64,000 bases of DNA, from NCBI GenBank assembly GCA_021521415.1, contig JAIQDT010003569.1, positions 124,001-188,000 on the forward strand, read 5' to 3'. The position numbers and the translations under genes were made by a program. The DNA comes from Bidens hawaiensis. Its lineage: Eukaryota > Streptophyta > Magnoliopsida > Asterales > Asteraceae. The notes beneath the pieces were generated by a model. The model searched no databases. It was given only the letters and a program-made list of their open reading frames with translations, and was not told where the DNA came from. This document shows positions 20,223 to 31,755 of the stretch, piece after piece (position 1 is the stretch's first letter; each line of letters begins with the position of its first letter).

Positions 20223-20621
20223 CATTTTAATAGTTTTCCCGAGTTGGTTTTCCACTTCATTTTGAAACTCTTTGAACTTTTCAAAGGTTTCATGCTTGTG
20301 TTTCATGAGATACACATAGGCATATCGAATGTAATCATCAATAAAAGAAATGAAGTATCTTTCATGATTCCTAGACATGGTTCTGAAGGGACCGCATACA
20401 TCAGTATGTATGATTCCAAGCAGATCCTTTGCTCCTTCATTCATATGAGTGAAGGATCCTTTGGCTAGTTTACCAGCTAAGCAGGATTCGCAGTCATCAA
20501 AAGAGTCCGGTCCTATGGATTCAAGAATCCCTTCGGATTGGAGTCTCTTAACTCGTGCCTTGCTTATGTGGCCAAGTCGGCAATGGCATAGAAATGTATC
20601 ATTGATGCCAGATCTGATATG
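20223..20621 (-). pseudogene. Copia integrase, N-terminal part
   Basis: After an in-frame TAA that ends the gag-PR frame, the same frame continues through the integrase zinc finger (CHCRLGHI ... CESCLAGK) and the start of the catalytic core (IIHTDVCGPF, first Asp). It is cut at GKTIKM by the nested LTR and resumes at 17899. Confidence 0.85.
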
Positions 20622-21923
20622 TTAAGAAAGATTATATACATTATTGTTTATTTGAACATCAACCTCATAAATACCATTTCGATGTTTAGCCTCAAAATAA
20701 AGGATATCATTCAAGTAGGCAGAAATAGCATTACTATTAAAAACGTACTTAAATCCTTGTTCAAATAATAAAGAAACTGAAATAATGTTTCTGGTCAAAC
20801 CAGGTGCAAACAAACAGTTATCCAAAGTAACTACAAGGCCAGACGGACAAGCAAAACGATATGTGCCAGTTGCAAGAACTGGGACTCTCTTCCCATCACC
20901 AACGATGAGTTCCATGCTGCCTTGTTTCAGCTTCTTCCAGTTTTCAGGCTCCTGCAAGACATTAACGATGTGGTAACCACATCCGGTATCAAATACCCAT
21001 GTGTTGCTAGAGACAGTGAAAAGTTCAATAACGTAAATAGAAATACCTTTAGAGGAGCTTTCACCATTGGTCCTCTGCCTTTTCAGCTCAGCAAGGTAGT
21101 CGGGACAGTTACTTTTCCAGTGTCCCATTTTGTTACACTTGTAGCACTGGCGCTCCCCAGGAGGCGGCGGTGGTACCTTTGCAACACCTTTGTTAGTGTT
21201 GGTGGCAGACCTAGCAGCAACAGTAACCTTTTTCTTACCTTTACCGTTATGACCCTGGTTCTTGGGTTTAGGCTTGACGACACCAGCAGATCGAACCGTA
21301 AGGTCTTGATTGTTTTTAGCGGGAATATTCATCTCAGCCGTCTTGAGGATTCCATGAAGCTCTAGCACTGTCTTCACCCAGCCATTCATATTGAAATTCA
21401 TTACGAACTGGTCGTAAGAGCTGGGAAGAGAGTTCAAGATGAAATCCGCTGCCATTTCATCTGACAGGGGATAATCAAGTTTTCTCAGTTGTTCGATGTA
21501 CCCTTTCATCTTGACGACATGCGCACTAACAGGTGATCCTTGTTCCATTCTGCAGCTGATGAGCTGCTTCATGGTGTCATAGCGTTCTTGATGGGCTTGT
21601 TTCTGGAACATGCCTTTCAGTTGCTCAAGCATCTCATAGGCACCAAAATCTTCCAAGCCTTTAGCAAGCTCGTAAGACATGGTGGCTAGCATGATACAGG
21701 CGACTTCAGCAGAGTCATCCATATGTTTGTCAAGAACCCTCCCGGCATCAGTAGTATTGTTTTCACGCTCGGTTGGAACAGGTCCATCGAGAACATGGTG
21801 CTTCTTTGCTATCTTGAGAACAAGTCCCAAGTTGCGGTGCCACTCAAGAAAGTTGGTGCCATTCAACTTTTCTTTCTCAAGGATAGCCTTGAGGGTGAAT
21901 GAGGAGTTATTATCAGTAGACAT
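20622..21923 (-). CDS. gag: Copia gag and protease (open part of the polyprotein)
   Basis: 433 codons from ATG 21923. A copia gag (UBN2-type) domain fills about residues 15-220 (LNGTNFLEWHRNL near the start). It is followed by a basic Lys/Gly linker, a CCHC zinc knuckle CYKCNKMGHWKSNCP near residue 262, and the protease active site WVFDTGCGYHI near residue 312. The frame ends at a TAA before integrase that looks like a mutation, because downstream codons continue in the same frame. Confidence 0.85.
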   Translation of the reverse strand: MSTDNNSSFTLKAILEKEKLNGTNFLEWHRNLGLVLKIAKKHHVLDGPVPTERENNTTDAGRVLDKHMDDSAEVACIMLATMSYELAKGLEDFGAYEMLEQLKGMFQKQAHQERYDTMKQLISCRMEQGSPVSAHVVKMKGYIEQLRKLDYPLSDEMAADFILNSLPSSYDQFVMNFNMNGWVKTVLELHGILKTAEMNIPAKNNQDLTVRSAGVVKPKPKNQGHNGKGKKKVTVAARSATNTNKGVAKVPPPPPGERQCYKCNKMGHWKSNCPDYLAELKRQRTNGESSSKGISIYVIELFTVSSNTWVFDTGCGYHIVNVLQEPENWKKLKQGSMELIVGDGKRVPVLATGTYRFACPSGLVVTLDNCLFAPGLTRNIISVSLLFEQGFKYVFNSNAISAYLNDILYFEAKHRNGIYEVDVQINNNVYNLS

Positions 21924-23260
21924 CTGTTCAATTAAGCAAAAGTAAATTTTATTAGTATTTTCGATGTTTTAATCCTATTATTAATGACCCAATGACATTA
22001 GTAAATAGAAACTTGAGAATTTGGCTTCCAGTTACTAATGGCAGCTGTAACATACAACATTAGTAAGTGGTTAGGCAGACAAACAACGATTGCCAATTAT
22101 GGATAGAGCACAACTCTCGTTTATGAGGCCTATTAAGACAACATTTGCCTAAGTAGATACGTTTAGCCTCATCTATGCCCACCTTAGTCTCCAGACAGCT
22201 GTAGCGCGTAACAAGAGAGTAAAGTAATAGTCGCCTTAGTATAGTCACTTGTGAAAGAGCCGGATGTGTCAACAAAACCCTTTCACTTTGAAGGGATAGG
22301 CTAGAAATCAAGTGCGGTGCTGTAGCTCCAAACACTTGAAGTTTCGCAGTATGCATCAAGTGTGACTCATAGTAGGATGACATAGATTATTGATTTAAAT
22401 TGGGATTAATTTTAAATATTACCGAATAGAGTAAAAGTCTAGTTTTACTTTATTGATCGAGACAACTTGATGAACCCTTTCATCTCTCAGGACACTTAGT
22501 TTTATATAACCTATTAAAACTAAGTTTGTCATGATAATACCAACCAATTTTAAGTTAATAGTTTTACCTATTAAGTTATTAGTTATGAAAATTAAATTTA
22601 GTTTAATTTTGCAAAACTTGATTGGTTAATTTATGTTAATATATTTGGTATTAGGTTGGTGGTATTATAATCCTATTATAATCAAGCAAGCAACCAAAAT
22701 AGCAAACAGAATATGTAAATCTTAAATGGCCAAGATTAGTGATTGATCTTGCTAGAGCCTATTAGCAAGATCAATCGGGTCAAGGGGTCACAACACAAAA
22801 CAACCACAAGGATGGACTCTTGGTGCATCCCGTCATCTTTGGTAACTCCCACTGGCTTCAAGAACTCCATGAGCTCGTCCTCGTCCTCGGTTTCCTTCGG
22901 GTCTTTTTCATTATAAAATTACACTAATACAAGTAATGAAAAACTAAACCCTATCTATTACAATTTTGAACCATCAAGGTGGCCAAAAACCATAAAATAA
23001 AAGCGAAAACCAAATACAACTTTTGAACCATCCATATGGCCAAAATAAAAATCATTCAACCAAACAAACAAGGTCGGGCCAGATTTACATATTCAACGAA
23101 AAATAAGTCGGGCAATATTTTGGTCAAATAAAATAAATAAAATTTTGACCGAACTAAAATTGCCCTAATATTTTATCTAGATTAAAAACGTCAACTACCT
23201 TGAAGTTTATGATGTAGAACTGGTGAAAATACCATATTCGACTTGTATGTTGTAACCAAG
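21924..23260 (-). other. Copia 5' leader
   Basis: About 1.3 kb between the primer site and the gag ATG. It has no credible frame; the short frames here lack any recognisable domain. Confidence 0.6.
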
Positions 23261-23272
23261 GCTCTGATACCA
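23261..23272 (-). other. Copia primer binding site (initiator Met tRNA)
   Basis: The minus strand reads TGGTATCAGAGC, the classic plant iMet-tRNA primer site, one base inside the 5' LTR (23274-24035). Confidence 0.95.
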
Positions 23273-23273
23273 C

Positions 23274-24034
23274 TGTTGGGTTTCAGTGGTGATCATTTTA
23301 AATTTTTTTTATTAAATCTGGTTCAATAAACGTAACAAATATTAATTAATCATATCAATTAATAATTATACGCAGCGGAATATATATAATTAATCAGCAC
23401 CGAAAACTAAACCCGACAGGATCCGGATACAAACAATACGAGTACGAGTCAAAACATTAAATATAAATTAACAATATATTTAAGTTTACCTCGGTTAATA
23501 ATTAACCTGTCGAGACATCGAAGGCTAACGAATCGAGCTAGGTGACACAACGAGATCCAACGACCAATCAGTGGCGGTGCACGACGGCAACGACAGTGGT
23601 GGTGGTATCTGGACAACATCGTCGACAGCTTTGAGCGGCGACGGGCGACGACGCTGGCGTCCGTGGCGCCGACATGCGGCGGCGACAAGCGCGGTGGTCG
23701 GGCAGCGGCGGTGGTGCAGGTTGGCCGGCGATGGGGTGGAGGAAGAAAGGAGATGGACTTGTTGATTAGCTTAGGGTTAAGGTTATGTTAATAACATCAT
23801 GTGTTTATATAACCTTTAATTAGGTTTAACTAACTTAGTTAGTTATAAACCCAATGGGCCAACAAGTCCACTTCTTGCTCCAAAGCCCGCTCCATGTAAT
23901 TTCATCTCGTTAAAGCATCTAACCCGGTTAACTAACTTAAGCGGGTCAATGGCTCGTTACCTCACGGTGTAACTCTCACGGGTCATAACCCGGTTGGCCG
24001 TATTGACTTACCCGAACCGGTCCATAATTCTAAC

Positions 24035-24035
<1 letters not shown>
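23274..24035 (-). repeat. 5' LTR of the copia element
   Basis: 762 bp, with minus-strand ends TGTTAGAATT and CCCAACA. It keeps the GC-rich block with GGC/GTG runs at about 23570-23730, including about 21 bp lost from the other LTR. Confidence 0.88.
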
Positions 24036-24068
<33 letters not shown>

Positions 24069-25122
24069 ATGTATGCATGCATGTTGCTTGGCTTAATTTG
24101 ATTATTGTGGCTGTCAATTTCGTAATCTAACGGTGTAGAAAAACAAGATTCGTATCTGATCTTGAATTATGAAAATTTATTTTTACCTATTCAAATATGT
24201 CCTATAAACATCTCTCATTACATATACAATAATGCTATGATCGGGAAAGGTGGAATCGTTGAGAGTTAATTGTTTCTTGAAAAAGAGTCAGTTTTATCTT
24301 ATTCTAGTAGTTCCCATACTTCCCTTCTCTATTAAGTAGGACAACTTAAAAAGTTTATGATCAATGAAATGATGAAAATAGGAAATAAAGATCATCTAAA
24401 AATCAAGATAAACTTCAATCGTTTTAAAATAACAATTACAAAATTGCTAATATTAGAACTTTGAAGCATGCTACGCCATGCCAAATAAAGAACATGTATA
24501 GATATAGTTCTACCATCTCAAAATGCATGATACCAACAACGGTTGGAAACTTGGAATATTATAAAATCAAATAATATTATCAAGGATATTTGCAAAGAAT
24601 TTTCTACACAAGTGGCTATAACTATTTGTGGATTCTAGACTTTTGTATGCCGTTACTAAAATCATGTTTTTTCTACTTTTAGTCAAATTATATGTAACAT
24701 TAGTTATTATATATGTTGAAATAATGATACGACTAGTATTATCTTTATTGGACTGTTTTTTGCTTCTTTAAGTTTGGTGTTTCAAAAATGATCAGTCTTG
24801 CGTGTTAATTTTGTTGAAATTTTACATAAACGGTATAAATAATATAAATAATAACTATATTAAAAAAACAGAAACTTTAACCCAATAATAACTTGCCTTT
24901 TAAAACTTGCGTTTGAGCCAACTTTTTAAAACATTTTATTTAGCAATTAGCACCACTTTATTTATTCGTTCGATGAACATAATATTCACTTTACATCATT
25001 TTCTTTGGTTATAAAGCTTATACCTTTTTTCTTTATTATTGATGAAGGTTGGATGGCTAATCTAAACAAAGAAGATGATTATTAGACTATATACAGTGCT
25101 CGCCTGCTCGATAGAGAACTTA
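24036..25122. other. AT-rich intergenic sequence
   Basis: Begins with a TA/TATG microsatellite (24036-24085) that was the copia insertion target. The rest shows no gene or repeat that I can support. Confidence 0.6.
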
Positions 25123-25303
25123 GGGGGTGTTTGTGATTCCTTACTTATTTTGGCCTCCTTATAACTTATGGAAAAGTCATAAGTTACAAAGTTGTAACTT
25201 ATGAAACTTCCCCCTCACATTATAAGCAATCTCAAACACCTTTTAACTTTTTAAAAAGATAATAAGTCATAAGATGGTGAAAATAAGCAATCCCAAACAC
25301 TCC
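25123..25303. mobile_element. Tourist-like (PIF/Harbinger) MITE
   Basis: 181 bp. Ends are GGGGGTGTTTGTGATT and the complement of GGAGTGTTTGGGATTGC, with the 3-bp duplication TTA on both sides (25120-25122, 25304-25306). The termini match the MITE in IRX9 intron 2, although the interiors differ. Confidence 0.75.
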
Positions 25304-26186
25304 TTAAAAGTAAAAAAAACGTCTTTCTATGATATTGCCATTTAGGTATGGATGCCTTGATTAATTTTTACTTAAAAGCATGTAAGAGTTTATTATTATT
25401 TTATTAAAAATATGTGTAAAAAATGTGATTGGTTGGATTAAAACTATGACCTCACATCTTGAACCTCCTTTCTTGCCTTTGGCATAATTGTTTGACAAAC
25501 AAAAGAGGATCAGGTTGTCCACGATGGAGGGGCAACGTTGCTCCTTCACGTTATCGTCAGGTAGGAAACGAGGCCTTGAAGCCCTTCTCCATAACGCCTC
25601 ACTGTGGTTTATCGCCCCTTTGTTGCCCCATCATATATATACACATATATATGTATGTGTGTGCATGTGAGAGAGAGAAGATGTGGCCCTACCTCACCCT
25701 CAATGTTGCCACTTCTTCACAACACCCCCTCCTAAATCGCCCCCCCCCCCCCCCCCCGCCAATCAGTGTTCCTCCCCCAAATCGCACCCCCACCCCCCAA
25801 CACACAATGTTGCCACTTCTTCACAACACCCCCTCCTAAATCGCCCCCCCCCCCCCCCCCCCCCAATCAGTGTTCCTCCCCCAAATCGCACCCCCACCCC
25901 CAACACACATGCACACGCACACAAAGCCCCCAGTGGACAGCCTTACTGGCTTGTGACCTACCCCACTACAACTAACCTTTGACCATTTGTAATGGGTTAA
26001 CACCCACATCCATCTCAACATGTGGCAACGCCTCACATACCATTACTAGTAGATATTTTTAACATGTGAATGACATTTAAGTTGGGTAAAAACGGATGTG
26101 AGGTGCAGAGAACGTTGACTGTTTGTGTATTTAACGCAATGGATCATTATCAATCTGTCATGTCATTTTTCTTTAAAACTAAAAAA

Positions 26187-26225
<39 letters not shown>

Positions 26226-26575
26226 GTTATTGTAAAAATGTATTTTAATAGTCACAACTTTGACATTTTAGCCTAGATTAATCTCAACTAAAAAATATTT
26301 ACTACCCCAACTTCGAACATACTTTCCTTAAACGATCTGATACTAAGTGAACGTTACCTTAGATAGTTTTTGTTGACTTGGACTGCCACGTAATCAATAA
26401 ACACCATCAAAACTTCGTCACACATTAGACCACGTCATCAAAACTTTAACTTTCTTTTACCACGTCAGCAAAAATCATCTGAGTTAATGTTTATTTAGTA
26501 TGAGACTGCTAAATAAAAATATGTTGAAAGTTAAAACCGTTCCCTTATTAAAATCAACGCTCTATTTTATTGTTA
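25304..26575. other. Intergenic sequence with C-tract and ATT repeats
   Basis: No gene. Holds TA/TG and GA microsatellites (about 25635-25680), the duplicated C-rich unit at 25701-25908 and an (ATT)n run at about 26188-26226. Proline-rich frames across the C-tracts are artefacts of composition. Confidence 0.6.
25701..25908 (+). repeat. 104-bp tandem duplication with long poly-C tracts
   Basis: Two near-identical units starting with caatgttgccacttcttcac at 25701 and 25805. Each has an uninterrupted run of about 17-20 C residues plus further C4-C6 blocks. Confidence 0.88.
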
Positions 26576-27347
26576 GAGAAAATTACCGTTTGAGTCATTG
26601 TGGCCTTTAAGCGGAGTCACGTTGAGTCCCTGTAAAAAAATTGACCTGTTTGAATCCCTGACGTTTAAAAACTGAACTGGTTGAGTCCCTCTGTTAGAGT
26701 GCCGTTAGTTTTTCCATCCAAAAACGTTTTAAATTACTACTATACCCCTGCCTTAATTATAAGTTCTGAATAAATAAACATATGAACCCTAATTCATCTT
26801 TCTATCCATTGTTGTTTCTTCTTCTTCTTCATCGCTGCTTCAATTGGAGCCTTAAGTACTTGTTTCTTCTTCTTCTTTAATTCGATAGGTTTTCAAAGTA
26901 ATTAACGTCTTTGATTGGAGACGAAGAAGATGGATGAAGACCAGCGAAGAAGATGGAGGCAAGCACGAACGACCAGCAAAGAAGATGGACGAAGACCAGG
27001 CGAGCACGGTTCAGTTTCACGTATCCTCCACGCTCCACCGTTTATTGCTATTCACCTATCATGCTCACCATCATGCTCTGTATGTCACGGCTGCAAGTTG
27101 ACGACAGGTTAGGGATGTCAACGGTGAAGAGTGAAGACAAGGCTGCAATATGATGTTAGGGTAAATATGATAGAATAAGGAAATTGACAGAAATACCCTT
27201 CGATTTAAAGTATTACTAACGGCTGTTAACTTGTGGGGACTCAACCAGTTCAGTTTTTAAACGTCAGGGATTCAAACAGGTCATTTTTTACAGGGACTCA
27301 ACGTGACTCCGCTTAAAAACCACAAGGACTCAAACAGTAATTTTCTC
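26576..27347. mobile_element. Mutator-like element, non-autonomous (772 bp)
   Basis: Long terminal inverted repeats of about 120 bp (starting GAGAAAATTAC; compare 26576-26700 with 27230-27347) and an exact 9-bp target duplication TTATTGTTA (26567-26575, 27348-27356), the Mutator signature. The interior holds GAAGAAGATGGA-rich sequence without a transposase. Confidence 0.88.
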
Positions 27348-27363
27348 TTATTGTTATTATTAT

Positions 27364-27371
27364 TATATAAA
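27364..27371 (+). promoter_or_regulatory. Probable TATA box of the Ser-rich protein gene
   Basis: TATATAAA 160 bp before the ATG at 27524. It lies only 8 bp past the target duplication of the Mutator-like element. Confidence 0.4.
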
Positions 27372-27523
27372 TTATTAATACAAAGACTATAACGTTGAGC
27401 CTAATTTTGAGTGTACCGCCTTGTGTTGTAAATTCAAAAACTCATTCCTTCCCATATTCTCTCTTTCACACACTCACTCTTGATATTATTCATAGATTAT
27501 TTCAGATCAAAATTAGGGCTTCA

Positions 27524-30500
27524 ATGGAAGACACTACCGGAAACAATCTTCAACTGAAACAATCCGTTTTATCTCACTCCGATGATCCAATTATCTCCGT
27601 TTCGTCTGATCACCGATCTTCAGGTTAATGTTTCTTGTTAGATTAGACACGATTCAGCTCCGATTCGTTATGAATTTAACGTAACGGGTGTGATGGTAGT
27701 TGGTTACTTAGGGTTTAAGCTGAATTGATAGAGGATTAGGCTAGTCTTGATTACGTGTCATGTGATTCTTTCTTTAATTTTCAATTACTTCCAAGATCAG
27801 TTTTGACCGAAATTAGGTGAAATCGAATCGGCAGCCTTTAGATTTTCAATTAATCAACGCCTAATTATACAACACTGGTTTTGGAAATATTTGCTGCAAA
27901 GTTATTATTTTTTACTGTTTTTGCGAGTCTCTTGTAACAGGTCCTGTTTTGTATTGGTAGTGTTTCGTCTTCTTTAGTTCCTTGCTAGTGGAGGCTTTTT
28001 TTAATTTAACTTTTGCTGTTGATAAAATCAGTCATTGTTTTTTATGTAGCCTGTTATGAGAAGCAAGGGGGCATAAATCCCTATTGAGTTAACTTAGGCT
28101 TGTGAATAGGTGTATAGCTTGGGTATTATTGTGACCTGTGATAAGGGGAGATCAAGCTTTTTTCATTTGAGGGCAAAATATAGTTAAGGTAAAAGAAAAT
28201 GACTAATGATGAATTGATGAAAAAATAGCATGTAGCGATTCAATCACTACATAAGTAGCTAATGAACTCATGGTTATAATTGATTCATGAAACTGGCATG
28301 TTTTTAATTTTGTGCATACATGTTTTTCATCTGTGCTAGAAGCTGTTTGATAAAATGTGCATTTGATTTTTAGTTATATTTTTTAATGAATTCGAGTAAA
28401 TGGTATTGAATTAAGTTTGGTCTAGCAGTTAATGCTATTGAAATATGGTTGGTCTAGCAGTACAGTTTATTATTTATAGGTGTGGTTTATAATGTTATTT
28501 GAACCTGAACAGTTTTTGAGACAGTAATTATTAGTTTAGTTGATTTGGTTTATGTTATAATTAGCTTAATTCATATTGTACTATATCCAGGATCCGTGGA
28601 AGAGATGGGTTTAGTTGAGACTGAAGCTGATAAATCTACAAGTGAAGATTTTGAAGAAATGCCTACACCGTTGGAAACACCAGAACCCGAAAAGCCGAGA
28701 AACAATGCAAAATTCAACTTACGCAAAAGTTTAGCTTGGGACAGTGCCTTTTTCACCAGTGATGGTATGTTATAACTTAAGGCGTTTTACATTTTTAATG
28801 CTGTTGCTTCTTTTATTTTGGAGGGTTCTTAAAACTAATTTCTGGTTATAGTGGCAAGTTTTTGCTTATGATTATTTATTTATTTTTAAATGTCTTTGAC
28901 ACTAGAAAATAATAATAACCAGTTCTGGATAATGAGGTTTATATTTGTACAACTTCAAACATCAAAAGCAAATATAAAACTGTATTTTTAAAGTCCAATT
29001 TGTAGCAACTTATTATGTGATTTTGATTATTATCACATAACCATTTTCAAAGCACACATCCAAACATCTCGTTAATCTTGCTCATGTTAGGAATCACTTT
29101 CTGTGTTGTACGCAGGTGTTCTTGATGCAGATGAGCTTTCAACCATGATTGAAGTAGGTGAAAAGAGTGTAAAACATCAACTACCAGGAATCGAAGAAGA
29201 AGTATACAAATCAATGGATTCAATTTCCACATTTGAAAGTGATAATCTGTCATTAGATTGCCTTGAAGCTGAACTATTTGAAGACATTAGAGCTTCAATC
29301 CAGAAATCTAATAAATCAACTAATGCTAATAATCTAAGTATCAAGACGCCATCAGGAAAGAAAAATTTCCAACCAAAAATTAGCAGTTGTGAGTATACAT
29401 TCTTTATAATAGTTAGTTTTATACTTATAGCGAATATTATAGGTTTAAGTTCAAATCACATTTCTATGTTGTGTTCTGTTTTTCTTACAGCTTTAAAGAA
29501 GGCGGATCTTGATTCTGGAAAACGGGTATATTACTTTGATTCCTTCAGTTGAGATATGGGTCGATTTGGTTTATGTTTTTAATTCTAATATTATTCTGAT
29601 TTTGTGTCTGATATGTTTAAATGAAGCTTGGCACAAGAACAAAAGATAACATTTCATCAATTCCACAACCTAAGATAATCAGCAGACTGAACTTGAACCA
29701 GAGCTCCACATTAGCATTAACCAAAAGAGCTTCTTTGAGTGTTAGTCAAGCAAAAAGGGATCAAGATGTTGCAAAGAAAGCTCATGGTAACAACAAGATT
29801 CATCTGTATTCTCATAAATTACAACTTGCCCTTGTTCTTATTCGAAATTCGAAATTTGCATTTATTTTCATGTTGGATGTTACAGTTACACAGAAAGGAA
29901 CCCAAATAACAAAACCATCAACTATACAAGGATCAAAGGCAACCGGAGTGATTGATCCTCGAAGGGCAGTGCCAAAGCCTTCAATTAGTTCCAAACCATC
30001 TTCTTTGGGTTCTTCAACTACCCTCAAAACGGACCCCACAAGACCATCTTCATCATCTAGCAGCTGCTCTTCAGGAACTGAAGTAAAAGCAAACATTTCA
30101 AGAAAGAAAGTTGTTTCCAAAACCGCCAAACTTACAGCTGGATCAGTAATCCCCAAAACGCCTTCAAGGGTTAGCATGAATAACAAACAACCATCTGCAA
30201 GTTGTAATCTTTCTTCAAGTATATCGCCTGCAAGTTCTATTAGTGATTGGTCTCCAGAATCAAGGGGAAGCAGTGTAGACGCTAGTGTTTCTTACAGATC
30301 TTTTGATGGTGATACTGCTGTCCAGTCAGCTTTGAGTAATCTTCCAATGCCTCGAATCTTGAGTCAAAATGGATGTCAAACTGCTTCACTTTCTCGACCT
30401 CCTACAGCTCAACCAACAGGGCTTAGAATGCCATCCCCGAAGATCGGGTTCTTTGATGGGGTTAGTTTCTAATTATGGTTGGGGTTTGGGTTGGCGGGTT

Positions 30501-31755
30501 GGTATGGCTTAATTCGAACACAACCCGCTTAGTTAGTTTAATTGAAAACTCAAGGAGTCTAGGTTAATATGGACATGCTTATACATGTAACCTTCGACAC
30601 AAAACGCGTTTATATAGACGGGTCAAAAGGGGTTGTTTAGGTGAAAAAAGTTTGAGCTTTTAAACGTGCTTAACTTATAATTTGTAGGTTTTTAATTTTT
30701 AAATTTTAAACGAGTTGGCAGCTTCACCTATTTATACGCAACCAAACCCGAACACTACATGGTGAGTCAGGTTAGGGGTTTAAACAAGCCGGGCTTGACT
30801 AGGCTCAAGCTCGTTTAACTTAAAGTGCTTAAGCTCAAGCTTGGCTAATGACTAGTTTTTCAAGACCAGGCTCAAGTGCTCAACTCGTTTATTATTTATT
30901 AATTAATTTATATACAAATTTATATTTATTATACATATATTTTAATTATATTTTCTTGTATAATATGATATATCATGATTTAATATATAATAATTATTAA
31001 ATGAAGATGTATTAAATAAAATTTATATAAATAACAGACTCGTTTAGGCTTGTGAGTTGGTTTGAGCTCGATAAGTGAAACTCGGGCTCGTTTTAAATAC
31101 AAGCTTATTTTTAGATTCAAGCTCTAGCTTTTAGTGAGCCCGTTTACTTGTTTAGACCTTATCCTAACCTGATATTTTCGTGTCGGGAGTTGATATCCTT
31201 ACTTTTAATACTCTTCCTTTCTTATTTCTTTTGTTCTTTCAAAAGACATGCCAAACATGGTGATCATAAATAACATACTCTTGATCACTTTTGAAATTTA
31301 TGATATGACAATTTAATGTGAGGTTTTCCTAAACTATGTTATCTGTTATGCAGGGAAAAACAGGTGTTCGAACACCAACCGGAGGCATAAGATCCCAATC
31401 TACGTTGCCAAATGGTCCAACAATCTCAAACAGTGCCAAATTTGGAAAGATTCCACCACCTAAAGCAACTGTAACTCACGCAAACATGAAACCGAATCCC
31501 CAAAAAGGCGTTCTTAAACCATCTCAAGAACAACCAATTTCAAAACCGAAAACCAAAAGTAACATTGCTGCAATCTCTGATGTTTTGGATCATAAGAGTG
31601 ATAATAATACATCAATAACAGATGGCACAAGGACTCCATTTGCTGTTAAGAATTCTGTGTCTGATACCAATGGGACTGGTATGGACGTAACCGAAAAATC
31701 AGTCAACTTTCCTCTTTTGGAAAGTCAACAGAGTGAGAATAGTGAGGTTGTTTGA
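27524..31755 (+). CDS. Plant-specific Ser/Lys-rich protein of unknown function
   Basis: Seven exons with consistent phases: 27524-27623, 28591-28764, 29116-29388, 29491-29525, 29627-29786, 29886-30460 and 31354-31755, giving 572 residues. No catalytic domain is visible. Two segments look conserved: FNLRKSLAWDSAFFTSDG followed by VLDADELS at about residues 75-100, across the exon 2/3 border, and LRMPSPKIGFFDG at about 427-439, at the end of exon 6. An acidic region (about 105-140) precedes a long basic, Ser/Thr/Pro-rich disordered part. The short Arg/Ser-Pro motifs are of the sort found in plant microtubule-associated and mitotic proteins, but that is only a resemblance. Its position between an IRX9-like gene and an LRR kinase fits conserved gene order. 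The ATG at 27524 is the first in the frame; earlier frame extension has no ATG. Confidence 0.75.
30770..31165 (+). repeat. Dispersed GAGCTC/CTCGTTTA-rich repeat, copy A (intron 6)
   Basis: AT-rich core flanked by many CTCGTTTA, CAAGCTC and GAGCTCG words. A related unit in opposite orientation is at about 45500-45960 in the receptor-kinase intron; the TTATTTATTAATTAATTTATATAC core is its reverse complement. Ends and target duplication are not clear. Confidence 0.55.

Larger units (their letters stand above)
14145..24035 (-). mobile_element. Full-length decayed Ty1/copia retrotransposon
   Basis: The element is bounded by LTRs 14145-14885 and 23274-24035 with target duplication TATAT (14140-14144, 24036-24040). 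It reads right to left: LTR, initiator-Met-tRNA primer site, gag-protease, integrase, reverse transcriptase, RNase H, polypurine tract, LTR. The gag-PR-INT-RT-RH order identifies copia. The coding region has several stops and an RNase H deletion. A 2.3-kb LTR-like element (17900-20222) is inserted in integrase; without it the copia element is about 7.6 kb. Confidence 0.92.

Noticed and set aside
23449..23765. Arg/Gly-rich frames in the copia LTR
   Set aside because: GC-rich low-complexity block inside the LTR; the other LTR copy breaks the frame with a 21-bp deletion.
25683..25982. Proline-rich protein frames
   Set aside because: Produced by poly-C tracts in a tandem duplication; open in several frames at once and with no start context or splice support.
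26915..27153. Small gene in the Mutator-like element
   Set aside because: Two overlapping frames of charged low-complexity sequence with no domain; could be captured host sequence but nothing supports expression.
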